DNA of 64,000 nt, from contig JAVBOB010000009.1 of the NCBI GenBank assembly GCA_031551125.1, positions 1 to 64,000 of the forward strand, read 5' to 3'. Positions 42,824-51,889 of this stretch are shown piece by piece. Position 1 is the first letter of the stretch; each line of letters opens with the position of its first letter. The notes beneath the pieces were generated by a model that ran no database searches, was not told where the DNA came from, and saw nothing but the letters and a program-made list of their open reading frames with translations. The stretch is from JAIRNF01 sp031551125 (lineage in GTDB: Bacteria; Bacteroidota; Bacteroidia; Bacteroidales; UBA932). Made by a program: the position numbers and the translations under genes.

Positions 42824-43264
42824 CTATGCCTTACCTGTTGAACCGAAACCTCCGGCTCCTCTAGCCGAATCTGTAAGAGAATCAACACTCTCCCACTCTA
42901 TCCGTTCAAATTGAGCAACAACCATTTGCGCTATCCGCTCTCCCGGATTTATAATAACCTCCTCATTTGATAGATTTACAACTATCACTTTTATCTCTCC
43001 CCGGTAATCAGGGTCAATGGTTCCGGGCGAATTCAGCACCGTAACACCCTGTTTAGCGGCCAATCCGCTTCGTGGTCGCACCTGTGCCTCATAACCATCC
43101 GGAAGCTCAATAAATATTCCCGTAGGCACCATGCAGCGTTCCAACGATTTTAGCACAATAGGCTCTTCCGTATTTGCTCTTAAATCAAGTCCGGCAGCAT
43201 GCGCTGTGGCATACTGAGGGAGATCAAAATTTGACTTGTTTACAACTCTTACTTTCATTTCCAT
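42824..43264 (-). CDS. dut: dUTP diphosphatase
   Basis: A 146-aa trimeric dUTPase that hydrolyses dUTP to dUMP and keeps uracil out of DNA. All five motifs are present: AAGLDLRA, RPRSGLAAKQG, GTIDPDYRGEI, GERIAQMVV and GAGGFGSTGK. The start is placed at the ATG giving MEMKVRVVNKS (43264). The open frame upstream (to 43447) is not family-like and lies in repeat sequence. It is 39 nt upstream of the TPR gene. Confidence 0.93.
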   Translation of the reverse strand: MEMKVRVVNKSNFDLPQYATAHAAGLDLRANTEEPIVLKSLERCMVPTGIFIELPDGYEAQVRPRSGLAAKQGVTVLNSPGTIDPDYRGEIKVIVVNLSNEEVIINPGERIAQMVVAQFERIEWESVDSLTDSARGAGGFGSTGKA

Positions 43265-43440
43265 TCTATTCAAACAGCAATTTGACAACAATTGTTGAAT
43301 GCTCTGCCGCTGATAAATCAACAAAATCAAGCCAAAGTTACAGGCTATTATTTGATTGACAAAATTAATATTTTGAGAATAAGCGGGAAAAAATAAGGCT
43401 AAAGTTAAGTCTAAAACGCCCGCTACTTCTATCCACCCTT

Positions 43441-44075
43441 TTAACAAGCCCTAACGGGTTTCAAAAATCTGTTAGTCCTGAAATTGCCGTCATGTCGAGC
43501 GAAGTCGAGGCATCTGCTTAATAAACGAACGAGGCTCAATTTCGCAGGGAGTACCTCTGTTCTTCCGGAAAGCAGGAAGTCGTTTTCACGGATATCATAA
43601 AATATTTTGGACACCCCCCATAAATATGGGGCAAACAATTAAAATAATACATATTTATGGGCAATTATCCCATTTTTACAGGGGGGGGGGATAGCATTTA
43701 AATGCTTATTAAAAACAAAGCCCTAGCAGGTTTTTGAAAGTCTATTAGGTCTTTCCTTTTACTTCGATAGTGCGTTCCCAAAATGCCGGTTTGGAAAGAA
43801 GATTAGGTGACATTTGTAATGCTGACAGAGAAGCAATGAGATATCATAGCCCGTAGGGCTTACATATCAATAGAAGTAGCAAATACCTGGTAAGAATTGT
43901 CCGTAGGACATCTATATTCTTTGCTCCATTAAAGCCCTACGGGCTAAGGTTGATATAAAAGACATGGATATTGCTATTGATATTATTTCCCTACAGGAAA
44001 ATTTCAAAGAAGCCCTAACAGGTTTTTGAAACCTGTTAGGCTGAAGTTATCTTATAACAAGAGAGATAACATAGC
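43441..44075. repeat. Repeat-rich intergenic region with poly-G tract
   Basis: No gene is supported between dut and the tolC-like gene. It holds a unit GTCATGTCGAGCGAAGTCGA near 43490, a G10 tract (43681-43690), two copies of GCCCTA(A/G)CAGGTTTTTGAAA near 43722 and 44012 (the latter as an inverted repeat with AACCTGTTAGGCT), and an inverted pair AGCCCGTAGGGCTT/AAGCCCTACGGGCT (near 43849 and 43926). These look like short palindromic repeats common in Bacteroidota genomes. Confidence 0.55.
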
Positions 44076-44083
44076 AAAATAAG

Positions 44084-44154
44084 ACCGTCATTGCGAGCGA
44101 AGCGAAGCAATCTCTTGAATAAACAGATTGCTTCGCTTCGCTCGCAATGACGGT
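44084..44154. repeat. Long palindromic repeat, copy A (30-nt arms)
   Basis: Two perfect 30-nt arms beginning ACCGTCATTGCGAGCGAAGC (44084-44113 and 44125-44154) around an 11-nt loop. The arms are identical to those at 59446-59519. It lies just downstream of the tolC-like gene and can act as a terminator. Confidence 0.8.
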
Positions 44155-44179
44155 ACAATAAAAATGTGTCGTTACATTC

Positions 44180-45361
44180 TTACAGCTCCCAAGCCTTGAG
44201 TTCGACTAAAGCTAAGTATAGATTTTGCTCTTCGTCAAGCATTCTATCAATAGCATCATAGTATAGCTGCAGCTCCATAACGTACTCAACCAAGTTAAGA
44301 TGACCTTTATCCAGCGCCTTTTTAAGCAAATCGGCGTTGCTTAACAGCTGAAGGTTTTGCTGATATCCGCTATTTGCCTCCTGTAAAGCCTTTGCCTTAT
44401 CATACAACGATTTCAGATAGCCCTTGGCGCTTTGCTTTACAGATGTATAGCTGCTTTGTGCGGCAAGGTTCTGAGCCTTCGCCTGCTTAACCGTGTTCTT
44501 ATTTTCCCACAGGGGAACGGTAAGTGCAACCTTCACCCCTTGATACCGCTCACCAACAACATTTTCCAGCATATATCCGGCCGAAAACTTGGGAAGCGTC
44601 AGCGATTTGCTCAAGCTTACCTGTTGCTTTGTTGCCTCAACATCGCCACTTGCCAGCTGCAAAGAAGGATTATTAGCCTCAACGGTTGCAAACCACTCAT
44701 CAAAATTTTCCGGTATCTCTGCTTGCGGATACCGCTGCTCAGAAAACTCAACAGGCTTTCCGCCGTTAAGCGTTGCCAGCTGCTGTAATACCCCCCTCCT
44801 ATCCGCTTCAGCCAGCTTAACGTCTTGCTGAGCATTTAATAAGCTAAGGTTTGCCTTATTTCTATCAAGAATATTTACCTCTCCTTTATCGAAAGCAGCA
44901 CTATAGGCTTTTGATAAGCTTTCGGCATTTACCAAGCGTTGTTGCAGCTCCGCACACCGCTTGTTTAAATACACCAAATTTATACATAGCTGCTTGGCTT
45001 GAAGCAAAACCAACATACGCTTTTCAGCATAAGCATAGTCTGCCTGAACATTGCGCGTATCGGCCAGCTTGCTTCTATGCTTGTAGGCCGAAGGAAAATC
45101 AAAGGGCTGCATAACGCTAAAATCCTGTCGGTTGCCAATAGCCGAAGGCGTTCCCCACAGGTAAGCCCCGTCAACCTCGGGATTCTGCAAATAAATTCCC
45201 GTTTTGTTTTCCAGCTTTTGCGCGTCGGTTTGCTGCCTATACGCAGCCAACTCCGTATTATTTTGCTCCACTTCTCTCAAAATGCTATCAAATCCATGCT
45301 GAGCAACCGATATAAGCGGAAGCATGGATAGTATAGCAGCTATATAAACTTTACTTTTCAT
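44180..45361 (-). CDS. TolC family outer-membrane efflux protein
   Basis: About 393 aa, a CzcC/TolC-type channel that links an RND pump to the outside. It has a signal peptide ending near ISVAQ. The rest shows the two-fold TolC repeat with long helices (AELQQRLVNAESLSKAYSAA and AKGYLKSLYDKAKALQEANS) and the conserved LAVQQQPxL-like start (LREVEQNNTELAAYRQQTD). The start is the second ATG (MKSKVYIA). It is the last gene of the metal-efflux group. Metal specificity cannot be read from this subunit. Confidence 0.85.
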   Translation of the reverse strand: MKSKVYIAAILSMLPLISVAQHGFDSILREVEQNNTELAAYRQQTDAQKLENKTGIYLQNPEVDGAYLWGTPSAIGNRQDFSVMQPFDFPSAYKHRSKLADTRNVQADYAYAEKRMLVLLQAKQLCINLVYLNKRCAELQQRLVNAESLSKAYSAAFDKGEVNILDRNKANLSLLNAQQDVKLAEADRRGVLQQLATLNGGKPVEFSEQRYPQAEIPENFDEWFATVEANNPSLQLASGDVEATKQQVSLSKSLTLPKFSAGYMLENVVGERYQGVKVALTVPLWENKNTVKQAKAQNLAAQSSYTSVKQSAKGYLKSLYDKAKALQEANSGYQQNLQLLSNADLLKKALDKGHLNLVEYVMELQLYYDAIDRMLDEEQNLYLALVELKAWEL

Positions 45362-45487
45362 AATCAATCAAATTATATTGAATAAAAACCTTTAGAACAA
45401 AGAGCAAGGATTTAAAGAGTAAAAGAACATCACATCATCCAAAAGTCTTTACTCCTTGTTCCTTCATCTTTAATCCCAATGTATCAT

Positions 45488-45862
45488 TTAACCACACAAA
45501 CACTTCCCCAACACATATCCGCCCCATGTTGCCGGCAAGCAAAGCGCAACGCTAAGCAAAACGTAGGCAAAAAACAGCAATAAATCTCCTTGCTTAAGCA
45601 AGCTGTAGCTCTCCCACGAGAATGCGGAAAAAGTGGTGAATCCGCCACAAAATCCAACGGAAAGGAGAAACATATAGGGACTCCTATCGGAAATCGCCGG
45701 AATAGCCCAAAAGAGGCCAATAAGGAACGAACCTACAATATTCACTCCGAAGGTTGCAAACGGAAATGCCGCTGAGGCAAACTGAGCCAATAGCCTTGCG
45801 ATACCGAAACGGGCAACGCTTCCTAAGCCTCCTCCGAGAAAAACGAGTAAAAATTTTACCAT
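45488..45862 (-). CDS. crcB: Fluoride channel CrcB/Fluc
   Basis: A 124-aa membrane protein with four hydrophobic segments. Family motifs are GGGLGSVARFG (~9-19), FGVNIVGSFLIGL (~38-50) with the central Asn, and GFCGGFTTFSAFSWE (~71-85) with the TTFS motif. Fluc dimers export fluoride. It lies between the RND pump and the TolC-like gene on the same strand, an unusual place; no fluoride riboswitch is visible upstream. Confidence 0.92.
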   Translation of the reverse strand: MVKFLLVFLGGGLGSVARFGIARLLAQFASAAFPFATFGVNIVGSFLIGLFWAIPAISDRSPYMFLLSVGFCGGFTTFSAFSWESYSLLKQGDLLLFFAYVLLSVALCLPATWGGYVLGKCLCG

Positions 45863-45932
45863 AAAACACTAAAATTATTAGTGTAGCTCACGCTGCTATT
45901 TATTCGATTTATCAGTTTGTTTCGACGAATTT

Positions 45933-46164
45933 TACCCCATAACCCCCTAAAGGGGGAACCCTACTCTGCAAAATTAAACCTCCGTTTTTACCACATAGAA
46001 CACAAAGAATCACATAGCTTATTCCGCCACCAACCTTTTAAATTTAGAAAGGATACTGATAAATATGGAAAGTAAACGACAATGCAAGAAAAAAGTCTAT
46101 GTGTATCTATATGTTCTATGTTTCTATGTGTTGAATAAAGCCCCCTTTAGGGGGTTGGGGGTAA
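45933..46164. repeat. G/C-tract palindromic repeat unit with insert (copy 2)
   Basis: The left end AACCCCCTAAAGGGGGAACC and right end AAGCCCCCTTTAGGGGGTTG match copy 1 at 28131-28216. Between them lies about 140 bp that has its own imperfect inverted repeat (CACATAGAACACAAAG near 45991 and its reverse near 46100-46135, CTATGTTTCTATGTG). It fills the gap between the pump and crcB genes; no gene is seen here. Confidence 0.6.
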
Positions 46165-46169
46165 ACCAG

Positions 46170-49100
46170 CTAATGTACAATATCCCGCTTTCCTATTATT
46201 CCTCGCTTTCTAAGCACCCCGTACACTATAGGCACAACGTAAAGGTTAAGCAAGGTAGAGGTCAACAGCCCGCCAAGTATTACCTTCGCCATAGGGCTTT
46301 GAATCTCATTCCCCGGTGCGTCTCCGTTCAACGCCAGCGGAACAAGCGCCAGTGCTGCCGTTAACGCAGTCATTAGTATAGGGCTAAGCCTATCGGCAGA
46401 GCCTTTGGTAACCGCCTCGTCCAGCCCTACCCCGTCCTTCTCCAAATGCAGATAGTGTGATACCAGCAAAATACCGTTACGTGTTGCTATACCGAATAGC
46501 GTAATAAACCCTATAATAGCCGGAATGCTTACTACTCCCGAACTTAAGAAAACGGCAAATACCCCTCCGATAAGAGCTAGCGGAAGGTTCAGCATAACAA
46601 CCCCTGCCAGCTTAGTATCTCTAAACTCCTGAAATAACAGCAAAAATATTATAAATAGCGCCATCATTGAGGTCAGCAAGAGTGTTCGAGATGCTTTCTG
46701 TTCGCTTTCAAACTGTCCGCCATACTCAAGCCTATAGCCTTCGGGTAGCTTCACCGATTTATTAATTCTACTGTGAATATCCGCGATTACGCTACTCATA
46801 TCACGCTCTGCAACATTGGCCGATACTACCAGCTTGCGTTGTACATTCTCTCGGCTAATGGAGCTGGGCCCTGCTGTTGATACCACATCGGCAACTTGCT
46901 CCAAAGGAACTTTCTTCCCGTCATACGTGTCAATCAAGGCCGATTTTATGCCTTCAATATCCTGCGTATAGCGTGGCACAAAGCGAAGCATTAAATCGAA
47001 GCTGCGTTGTCCCTCATAAATATCCGTCATTTTTGCTCCGGCTAGCGCTGTTTCTACAAACTCGTTAAACTCGCTAACGCTAATCCCGTAGCGAGCAAGC
47101 ATATCACGCTTTGCGCGAACCTGAATTTGCGGAACTTCCACCTGTTGCTCCACGTTCACATCCACCAGCCCCTCAACGCCACCGATAGCGGCCTTTATCT
47201 GATTACCAATGCTATATAGCCTGTTAAGGTCCGAGCCGAACAGCTTAAGCGCAATGCTGGCACGTGTACCGGAAACCATGTGGTCTATGCGATGCCCCAG
47301 CGGCTGCCCTACGGTAGAAGCAATGCCCGGAACGCCTGCCAGCTTATGCCTTACATCGGCCATAAACTCCTCGCGGTTACGTTCTTTCAGCACAAAGTTT
47401 ACATCTATCTCTGAGCTGTTAACGGTTTGCGAATGCTCATCCAGCTCTCCCCTACCCGTTCGCCTTGCCGTACTGGTTACCTCCGGTATTGAAAGTAATT
47501 CCGTCTCCATTAAAACTCCTAAGCGATTACTTTCTTCAAGCGATACGCCGGGTTTACATACTGTCGAAATGGTTAACGCCCCTTCATTGAACTCCGGTAA
47601 GAAGCTGCGCCCCATTCCCGAAAATAGAATAAGCGAAACTACAAACAACGCCAGCGAGCTGAATATAACAACACGCTTATGGTTAAACGCCAAAGCCAGC
47701 GTTCGCTGATAAAAGCTCATAAGCTTGCGGGTAAGCCAGCTGTCTTTTTCACGTTTTGTCAAGTAACTTTCGTTGGTAAGCAATAGCCTACACAGCAATG
47801 GGGTAAGCGTCATGGCTACTATAAGCGACATAAACAACGACACAACAAACGCTATACCCAGCGGACGAAGCATACGCCCTTCCATACCCGAAAGAAAGAA
47901 TAAGGGAATAAATGCAACAATGATAATAAGCGTTGCATTAAGAATAGAAGCCCGTATTTCTTTCGATGCCTCAAGTACAATGGAGTAGGCAGACTTTCGC
48001 TCCTCTTCCGGCTTTTGCCTGTTTTGTCGTAATCGTTTATACACATTCTCAACATCGATAATAGCATCATCAACCAGCGAACCTATAGCAATAGCCATAC
48101 CTCCTAAGCTCATGGTATTGATGTTTAGCCCTAAATACTTTAGCGCAAGTATGGCTGCCAGCAACGAAAGGGGAATAGCAATAAGCGATATGATGGTAGT
48201 ACGAAAGCTGCCAAGAAACAAGAAAAGGATAACGATAACAAAAATACTCCCTTCTATTAACGAGCGCTGTACGTTATTCACAGATGTTTCGATAAAGTCA
48301 GCCTGACGAAACACCTTTGTGTTCATGCGCACATCCGGAGGTAGCGTTTTTTGCAACTCGGCTAAGTTCTTTTCAATTCCTTCCGTTACTTTCAAGGTAT
48401 TGGTTCCGGGTTGTTTCGACACGGAAACGATAACCGCAGGCTTAGCATTTTCTGAGGCATAACCCATTTTAACCCCCTCTCCTATCTTCACTTCTGCCAC
48501 ATCGTCAATGTAAACAGGGCTTCCGTTGTTAGATTTCAGGTAGGTTTTACCCAGCTCGCTTATATCGTAACTGCGAGCAATGCCGCGTACCACAAACTCA
48601 TTACCGTACTCCCGCACAACACCACCGGAAGAATTGCTGCTAATACCCTGACAAGCGGCAATCAGCTCATCAAGCGTAACTCCGTAGCGACTCATCCGTT
48701 GAGGGTCAGCCAGCACCTGATATTGCTTGTAATCACCACCAATTATGGTAACCTGTGATACACCTCCCGTAGCCAGTATTACAGGCTGAACATTCCATTC
48801 GGCAAGAGTGCGCAAGTCCATCATAGACGTGCTGTCAGATTGCAATCCCACAAACAAAATTTCGCCCATTACGCTTGACTGTGGTGCCAAGGCAGGCTCA
48901 ACACCCGCAGGCATTACCTCTGCAAGAGAGGTCATCTTCTCGCTTACAATCTGGCGAGCCTTGAAAATATCCGTACCCCAATCAAACTCCACCCACACAA
49001 AGGAAAACCCTTGTGATGATGCTGAGCGGACACGACGCACATCGGTTGCCCCGTTTACCGCCGTTTCTATAGGAAAGGTTACTAAACGTTCTATTTCTTC

Positions 49101-49274
49101 GGGAGCCATTCCCTCGCAATCGGTCATCACCACTACGGTTGGAGCCGTTAGGTCGGGAAAAACATCAACATCCATATCTCTTGCCGTATATACTCCGGCA
49201 ATAGTCAGTATGGCTGCCGCCAACAGAACGAATAGCTTATTATTTAAAGAGAATTTTATTATTCTGTCTAACAT
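46170..49274 (-). CDS. Heavy-metal efflux RND transporter permease (CusA/CzcA family)
   Basis: A 1034-aa inner-membrane pump of the HME-RND class that drives metal ions out with proton force. It has 12 transmembrane helices, two large periplasmic loops and the family N-terminus (DMDVDVFPDLTAPTVVV, EEIERLVTFPIE). The TM4 proton-relay region is GSLVDDAIIDVENVYKRL. The sequence mixes features of copper/silver and zinc/cobalt pumps, so the metal is not assigned. Its partners are the adaptor (49737) and the TolC-like protein. Full length. Confidence 0.92.
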   Translation of the reverse strand: MLDRIIKFSLNNKLFVLLAAAILTIAGVYTARDMDVDVFPDLTAPTVVVMTDCEGMAPEEIERLVTFPIETAVNGATDVRRVRSASSQGFSFVWVEFDWGTDIFKARQIVSEKMTSLAEVMPAGVEPALAPQSSVMGEILFVGLQSDSTSMMDLRTLAEWNVQPVILATGGVSQVTIIGGDYKQYQVLADPQRMSRYGVTLDELIAACQGISSNSSGGVVREYGNEFVVRGIARSYDISELGKTYLKSNNGSPVYIDDVAEVKIGEGVKMGYASENAKPAVIVSVSKQPGTNTLKVTEGIEKNLAELQKTLPPDVRMNTKVFRQADFIETSVNNVQRSLIEGSIFVIVILFLFLGSFRTTIISLIAIPLSLLAAILALKYLGLNINTMSLGGMAIAIGSLVDDAIIDVENVYKRLRQNRQKPEEERKSAYSIVLEASKEIRASILNATLIIIVAFIPLFFLSGMEGRMLRPLGIAFVVSLFMSLIVAMTLTPLLCRLLLTNESYLTKREKDSWLTRKLMSFYQRTLALAFNHKRVVIFSSLALFVVSLILFSGMGRSFLPEFNEGALTISTVCKPGVSLEESNRLGVLMETELLSIPEVTSTARRTGRGELDEHSQTVNSSEIDVNFVLKERNREEFMADVRHKLAGVPGIASTVGQPLGHRIDHMVSGTRASIALKLFGSDLNRLYSIGNQIKAAIGGVEGLVDVNVEQQVEVPQIQVRAKRDMLARYGISVSEFNEFVETALAGAKMTDIYEGQRSFDLMLRFVPRYTQDIEGIKSALIDTYDGKKVPLEQVADVVSTAGPSSISRENVQRKLVVSANVAERDMSSVIADIHSRINKSVKLPEGYRLEYGGQFESEQKASRTLLLTSMMALFIIFLLLFQEFRDTKLAGVVMLNLPLALIGGVFAVFLSSGVVSIPAIIGFITLFGIATRNGILLVSHYLHLEKDGVGLDEAVTKGSADRLSPILMTALTAALALVPLALNGDAPGNEIQSPMAKVILGGLLTSTLLNLYVVPIVYGVLRKRGIIGKRDIVH

Positions 49275-49289
49275 AACTTTCTTGAATTT

Positions 49290-49315
49290 TGAATTCTCAA
49301 TTGAGAATTTTGAAT
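49290..49315. repeat. Terminal inverted repeat, left
   Basis: A 26-nt sequence (TGAATTCTCAATT...TTTTGAAT) that matches the reverse complement of 49702-49727 at 23 of 26 positions. The two bracket the four-helix-bundle gene. Confidence 0.65.
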
Positions 49316-49330
49316 TTACTTTGCTCAGCC

Positions 49331-49690
49331 TTACTTACGGCCTTGCTTCTCCTGCAACGTTTTGATAATGGAGGTTAGAATGCTGACTATTTCATCTATT
49401 TCGTTGATATATGGGGTGTAATCCAGCTCAACCAAATGTCCTTCTTGTAAAAGTCTTAGCCAATACTTTGTTTCTCTCGCCTCTTTCAAAGCAATGGAAA
49501 GTTTGTGGATAAAATCATTGGCGGATTGTGCCGCTATAGATTCTTCCACGTTTGCACCAATGCTTGTTCCGCTCCGTAACAGCTGCTTCGATAGAACAAA
49601 CTCCTTACCCTCCAACAATACCTTGTAAAGCAAAATAATTTTCAAAGCAAAATCGAAACTCTTCCGCTGTATCACATTATCTTTCGCCAT
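49331..49690 (-). CDS. Four-helix-bundle protein (23S rRNA IVP family)
   Basis: A 119-aa helical protein of the family first seen as the product of intervening sequences in 23S rRNA genes (PF05635-type). Typical phrases are FDFALKIILLYKVLLE, LSKQLLRSGTSIGANVEES, ALKEARETKYWLRLL and LTSIIKTLQEKQ. Function is unknown; the fold resembles the Avd accessory protein of diversity-generating retroelements. It sits alone between the adaptor and pump genes of one efflux system and is flanked by 26-nt inverted repeats, so it seems to have been inserted as a unit. Confidence 0.85.
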   Translation of the reverse strand: MAKDNVIQRKSFDFALKIILLYKVLLEGKEFVLSKQLLRSGTSIGANVEESIAAQSANDFIHKLSIALKEARETKYWLRLLQEGHLVELDYTPYINEIDEIVSILTSIIKTLQEKQGRK

Positions 49691-49701
49691 TGCATTTCAG
49701 C

Positions 49702-49727
49702 ATTCAAAATTTATAATTGAGAATTCA
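49702..49727. repeat. Terminal inverted repeat, right
   Basis: Reverse-complement partner of 49290-49315, with 3 mismatches clustered in the middle. It ends 9 bp before the adaptor gene stop. No target-site duplication is obvious. Confidence 0.65.
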
Positions 49728-49736
49728 CAATTATCT

Positions 49737-51239
49737 TTAATGCACATGTCCGGCATGCGGGTCAATAGCGCCCGAAGCAGCGGCTAACTTCACAACAGTA
49801 GCGCCTTTTGTAACAATTCTGTCTTCCGCTGTAATGCCGGATTTTACCTCTGTCTTTATCCCATCAGTATCACCGATTTTTACCTCGCGTTTTTCAAACT
49901 GTGTGGGAGTCAGCTGAACAAATACAAAGTAATTTCCCTGCTCCTCAACCAAAGCGGTATTAGGAACGGTTAGCGCTCTACTATCCGTAGTAGTTTTCAG
50001 GTATAATTCTACGAACGAACCGGAAACAAAACCAGCCCTGTTATCTACCTTAAAAATTACGGGAACAAGGTAGCTGCCCTCATTCAAACTTTTACCATAC
50101 GAAATAAGCTTACCATTCAGCTCCTCCAGCGTATAGGAAGCATTGGCTTCCGGTATCCTTACCGTTGCCGAAGTGATGAGGGGCAATACCGACGTGTACT
50201 TTTGCTGTACTTCCGCCTTTATCATCAACGCTTTGTTTTGAACTACGCTTAATAAAGCTTGGCCGGCCTCAACAAACTGTCCGTTAGAAACCATCAGCTG
50301 TTTTACAAAACCGCCCATGGGGCTTGTAACATTTTGCCCGCTCGGATTAAAGTTTTTCTGCAAGCTCTCATATACAGCACGAGCCGCATCGTAGCCGCTC
50401 TTTGCTTGCATCAGCTCCTTTTGCGATACAATTTTATCCGCAGCCAAGTCCTGAGCGCGTTCGTATTCCGACTTTGTCCGCTCATATTCACTTTTAGCTT
50501 CAGCAAAGCGAACTCCGGCATTATTATCGGCCATACCCGAACTTGAAATGCTAAATAACGATTGTCCTGCAGAAACAGCCTGCCCGTCAACAATTGTATT
50601 ATTTGAGAATGCTACAATTCCGCTTGTACGAGCCGATACAACCTGCTCATCTCCCTGTGCCGATTCCACCTGTCCGGTTGTTTTAAGCGCCACACCAAAA
50701 GGTTCTACCTGCGGGTTACCCGTTGCAAAATCTACCTTCCAAGCCTGCTCTTTGGTAAATGTTATGGCATTAGGATTTTCCACGTGCTGCTCTTCCGCCG
50801 CATGTATAGCCTCATGTTCGTCGGCGTAAACAACCACATTAGGTATAACAAGCCGGCTCTCTCCTTGAGCCGTTTTAATATCAAATATCAGCTGTCCTTC
50901 GCCCGCAACCTCCGGTTGCAAGCTGAAGCTGAAAACTCCTGCCCGTGAAGGTTTTTCTACCGTTTGCCGAACACCCTTTGTTCCAACAACAAGGCTTAGC
51001 GTAACGCTTCCGTCTTCCAGCGGTTTAAAGGTGTTGAGGGTTGTAACAAAAGCTAGAATATTAGACGATTCGCCAACAGCAAGGGGGTGAACTTCAGCAA
51101 ATACTTCCAGCTCATCATTGTAAGCCTCCAGCTGAAGCAAAGCCTCACCATGGTTATGTCCGGCATGTTCATCAATCACCTTTGCTTTGCAACCAACCAG
51201 CAAAACAGATAGAGCTGCAACGATTAAAATGTTTTTCAT
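49737..51239 (-). CDS. RND efflux periplasmic adaptor subunit (CusB/CzcB-like)
   Basis: A 500-aa lipoprotein (lipobox LLVGC, Cys17) that joins the RND pump to the TolC-like channel. Just after the lipid anchor is a His-rich motif, HAGHNHGE, and the C-terminus ends in DPHAGHVH, both fit for metal binding. The middle has the barrel-sandwich/biotinyl-like part (SGIVAFSNNTIVDGQAVSAG), a helical hairpin (SEYERTKSEYERAQDLAADK) and a beta-barrel region. It was probably contiguous with the pump gene before the four-helix-bundle gene was inserted. Confidence 0.88.
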   Translation of the reverse strand: MKNILIVAALSVLLVGCKAKVIDEHAGHNHGEALLQLEAYNDELEVFAEVHPLAVGESSNILAFVTTLNTFKPLEDGSVTLSLVVGTKGVRQTVEKPSRAGVFSFSLQPEVAGEGQLIFDIKTAQGESRLVIPNVVVYADEHEAIHAAEEQHVENPNAITFTKEQAWKVDFATGNPQVEPFGVALKTTGQVESAQGDEQVVSARTSGIVAFSNNTIVDGQAVSAGQSLFSISSSGMADNNAGVRFAEAKSEYERTKSEYERAQDLAADKIVSQKELMQAKSGYDAARAVYESLQKNFNPSGQNVTSPMGGFVKQLMVSNGQFVEAGQALLSVVQNKALMIKAEVQQKYTSVLPLITSATVRIPEANASYTLEELNGKLISYGKSLNEGSYLVPVIFKVDNRAGFVSGSFVELYLKTTTDSRALTVPNTALVEEQGNYFVFVQLTPTQFEKREVKIGDTDGIKTEVKSGITAEDRIVTKGATVVKLAAASGAIDPHAGHVH

Positions 51240-51296
51240 ATTTCTCTATTTATAAACTATAACCAATCTTACTATTCAAACTGCCAACTTAAGCAC

Positions 51297-51387
51297 TTAC
51301 CCCCAACCCCCTAAAGGGGGCTTTAATCAACTACGGGTGATTCCGCTTCGCAGCGACCAAGTCCCCCTTTAGGGGGATTTAGGGGGT
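51297..51387. repeat. G/C-tract palindromic repeat unit (copy 3, reversed)
   Basis: TTACCCCCAACCCCCTAAAG and GGGGGCTTT are the reverse of the right end seen in copies 1 and 2. After 36 bp a second palindrome, GTCCCCCTTTAGGGGGATTT, follows. It lies between the His-rich lipoprotein and the adaptor gene. Confidence 0.55.
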
Positions 51388-51453
51388 CATAGAACGAGTT
51401 GACAACTTGAGTTTTTATTGCTTCGCTCACAACAAAGGAGCATCGCATATAAA

Positions 51454-51711
51454 TTAGTGTTTATGGTTGTGATCATGATTATGGTCATGATTCCCTTCAC
51501 ATTGATGCTTTGTACTATCTTTTGCGCAATTATGGGTTGAATCGCTAACATCAAATGATTCTTGCTTTGCCGCCGTTCCATGGTCATGAGAACAGCTACC
51601 GCCATCAGCATGCGTATGGCTGTGCGTTGCTTCCTGATTTTGCTTTGCCTTGTTGCCGCATGACGCAAATAGTAATCCCGATATAGCGAATATGATTGCT
51701 AACTTTTTCAT
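51454..51711 (-). CDS. His-rich small lipoprotein
   Basis: An 85-aa lipoprotein (lipobox LFASC, Cys18). The mature part carries 17 histidines, in clusters such as HSHTHADGGSCSHDHG and a C-terminal NHDHNHDHNHKH, plus extra cysteines. It has no known domain. With the RND adaptor next to it, it probably binds or buffers a transition metal in the periplasm; this is inferred from composition and position. Confidence 0.75.
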   Translation of the reverse strand: MKKLAIIFAISGLLFASCGNKAKQNQEATHSHTHADGGSCSHDHGTAAKQESFDVSDSTHNCAKDSTKHQCEGNHDHNHDHNHKH

Positions 51712-51889
51712 TGTTTATAGTTTTAGCAAGGCAATGCTATGATTGCCCTGAATTGATTATTAGTTAAATGTACTATTGAAGATTCGGCCAAACGCTTAGC
51801 CAAAAGGATGGACAGATTTGACCTAACCAAATGCACCCGATAGGATAGAGTGCTCTATCCCTCAAGAATTGTTGGCTAAATCGAAACCG

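Noticed and set aside
43265..43638. N-terminal extension of dut and a further minus-strand frame (43441-43638)
   Set aside because: The extension has no dUTPase similarity and lies in repeat sequence; the good ATG at 43264 gives the usual length.
45863..45985. Fluoride riboswitch upstream of crcB
   Set aside because: I looked for the conserved crcB-motif bases on the minus strand and did not find them; the region holds repeat sequence.
51387..51668. Alternative frames in the His-rich genes (also 51940-52269)
   Set aside because: Shadows caused by the biased His/Asp codons; the lipobox-bearing frames are the real ones.
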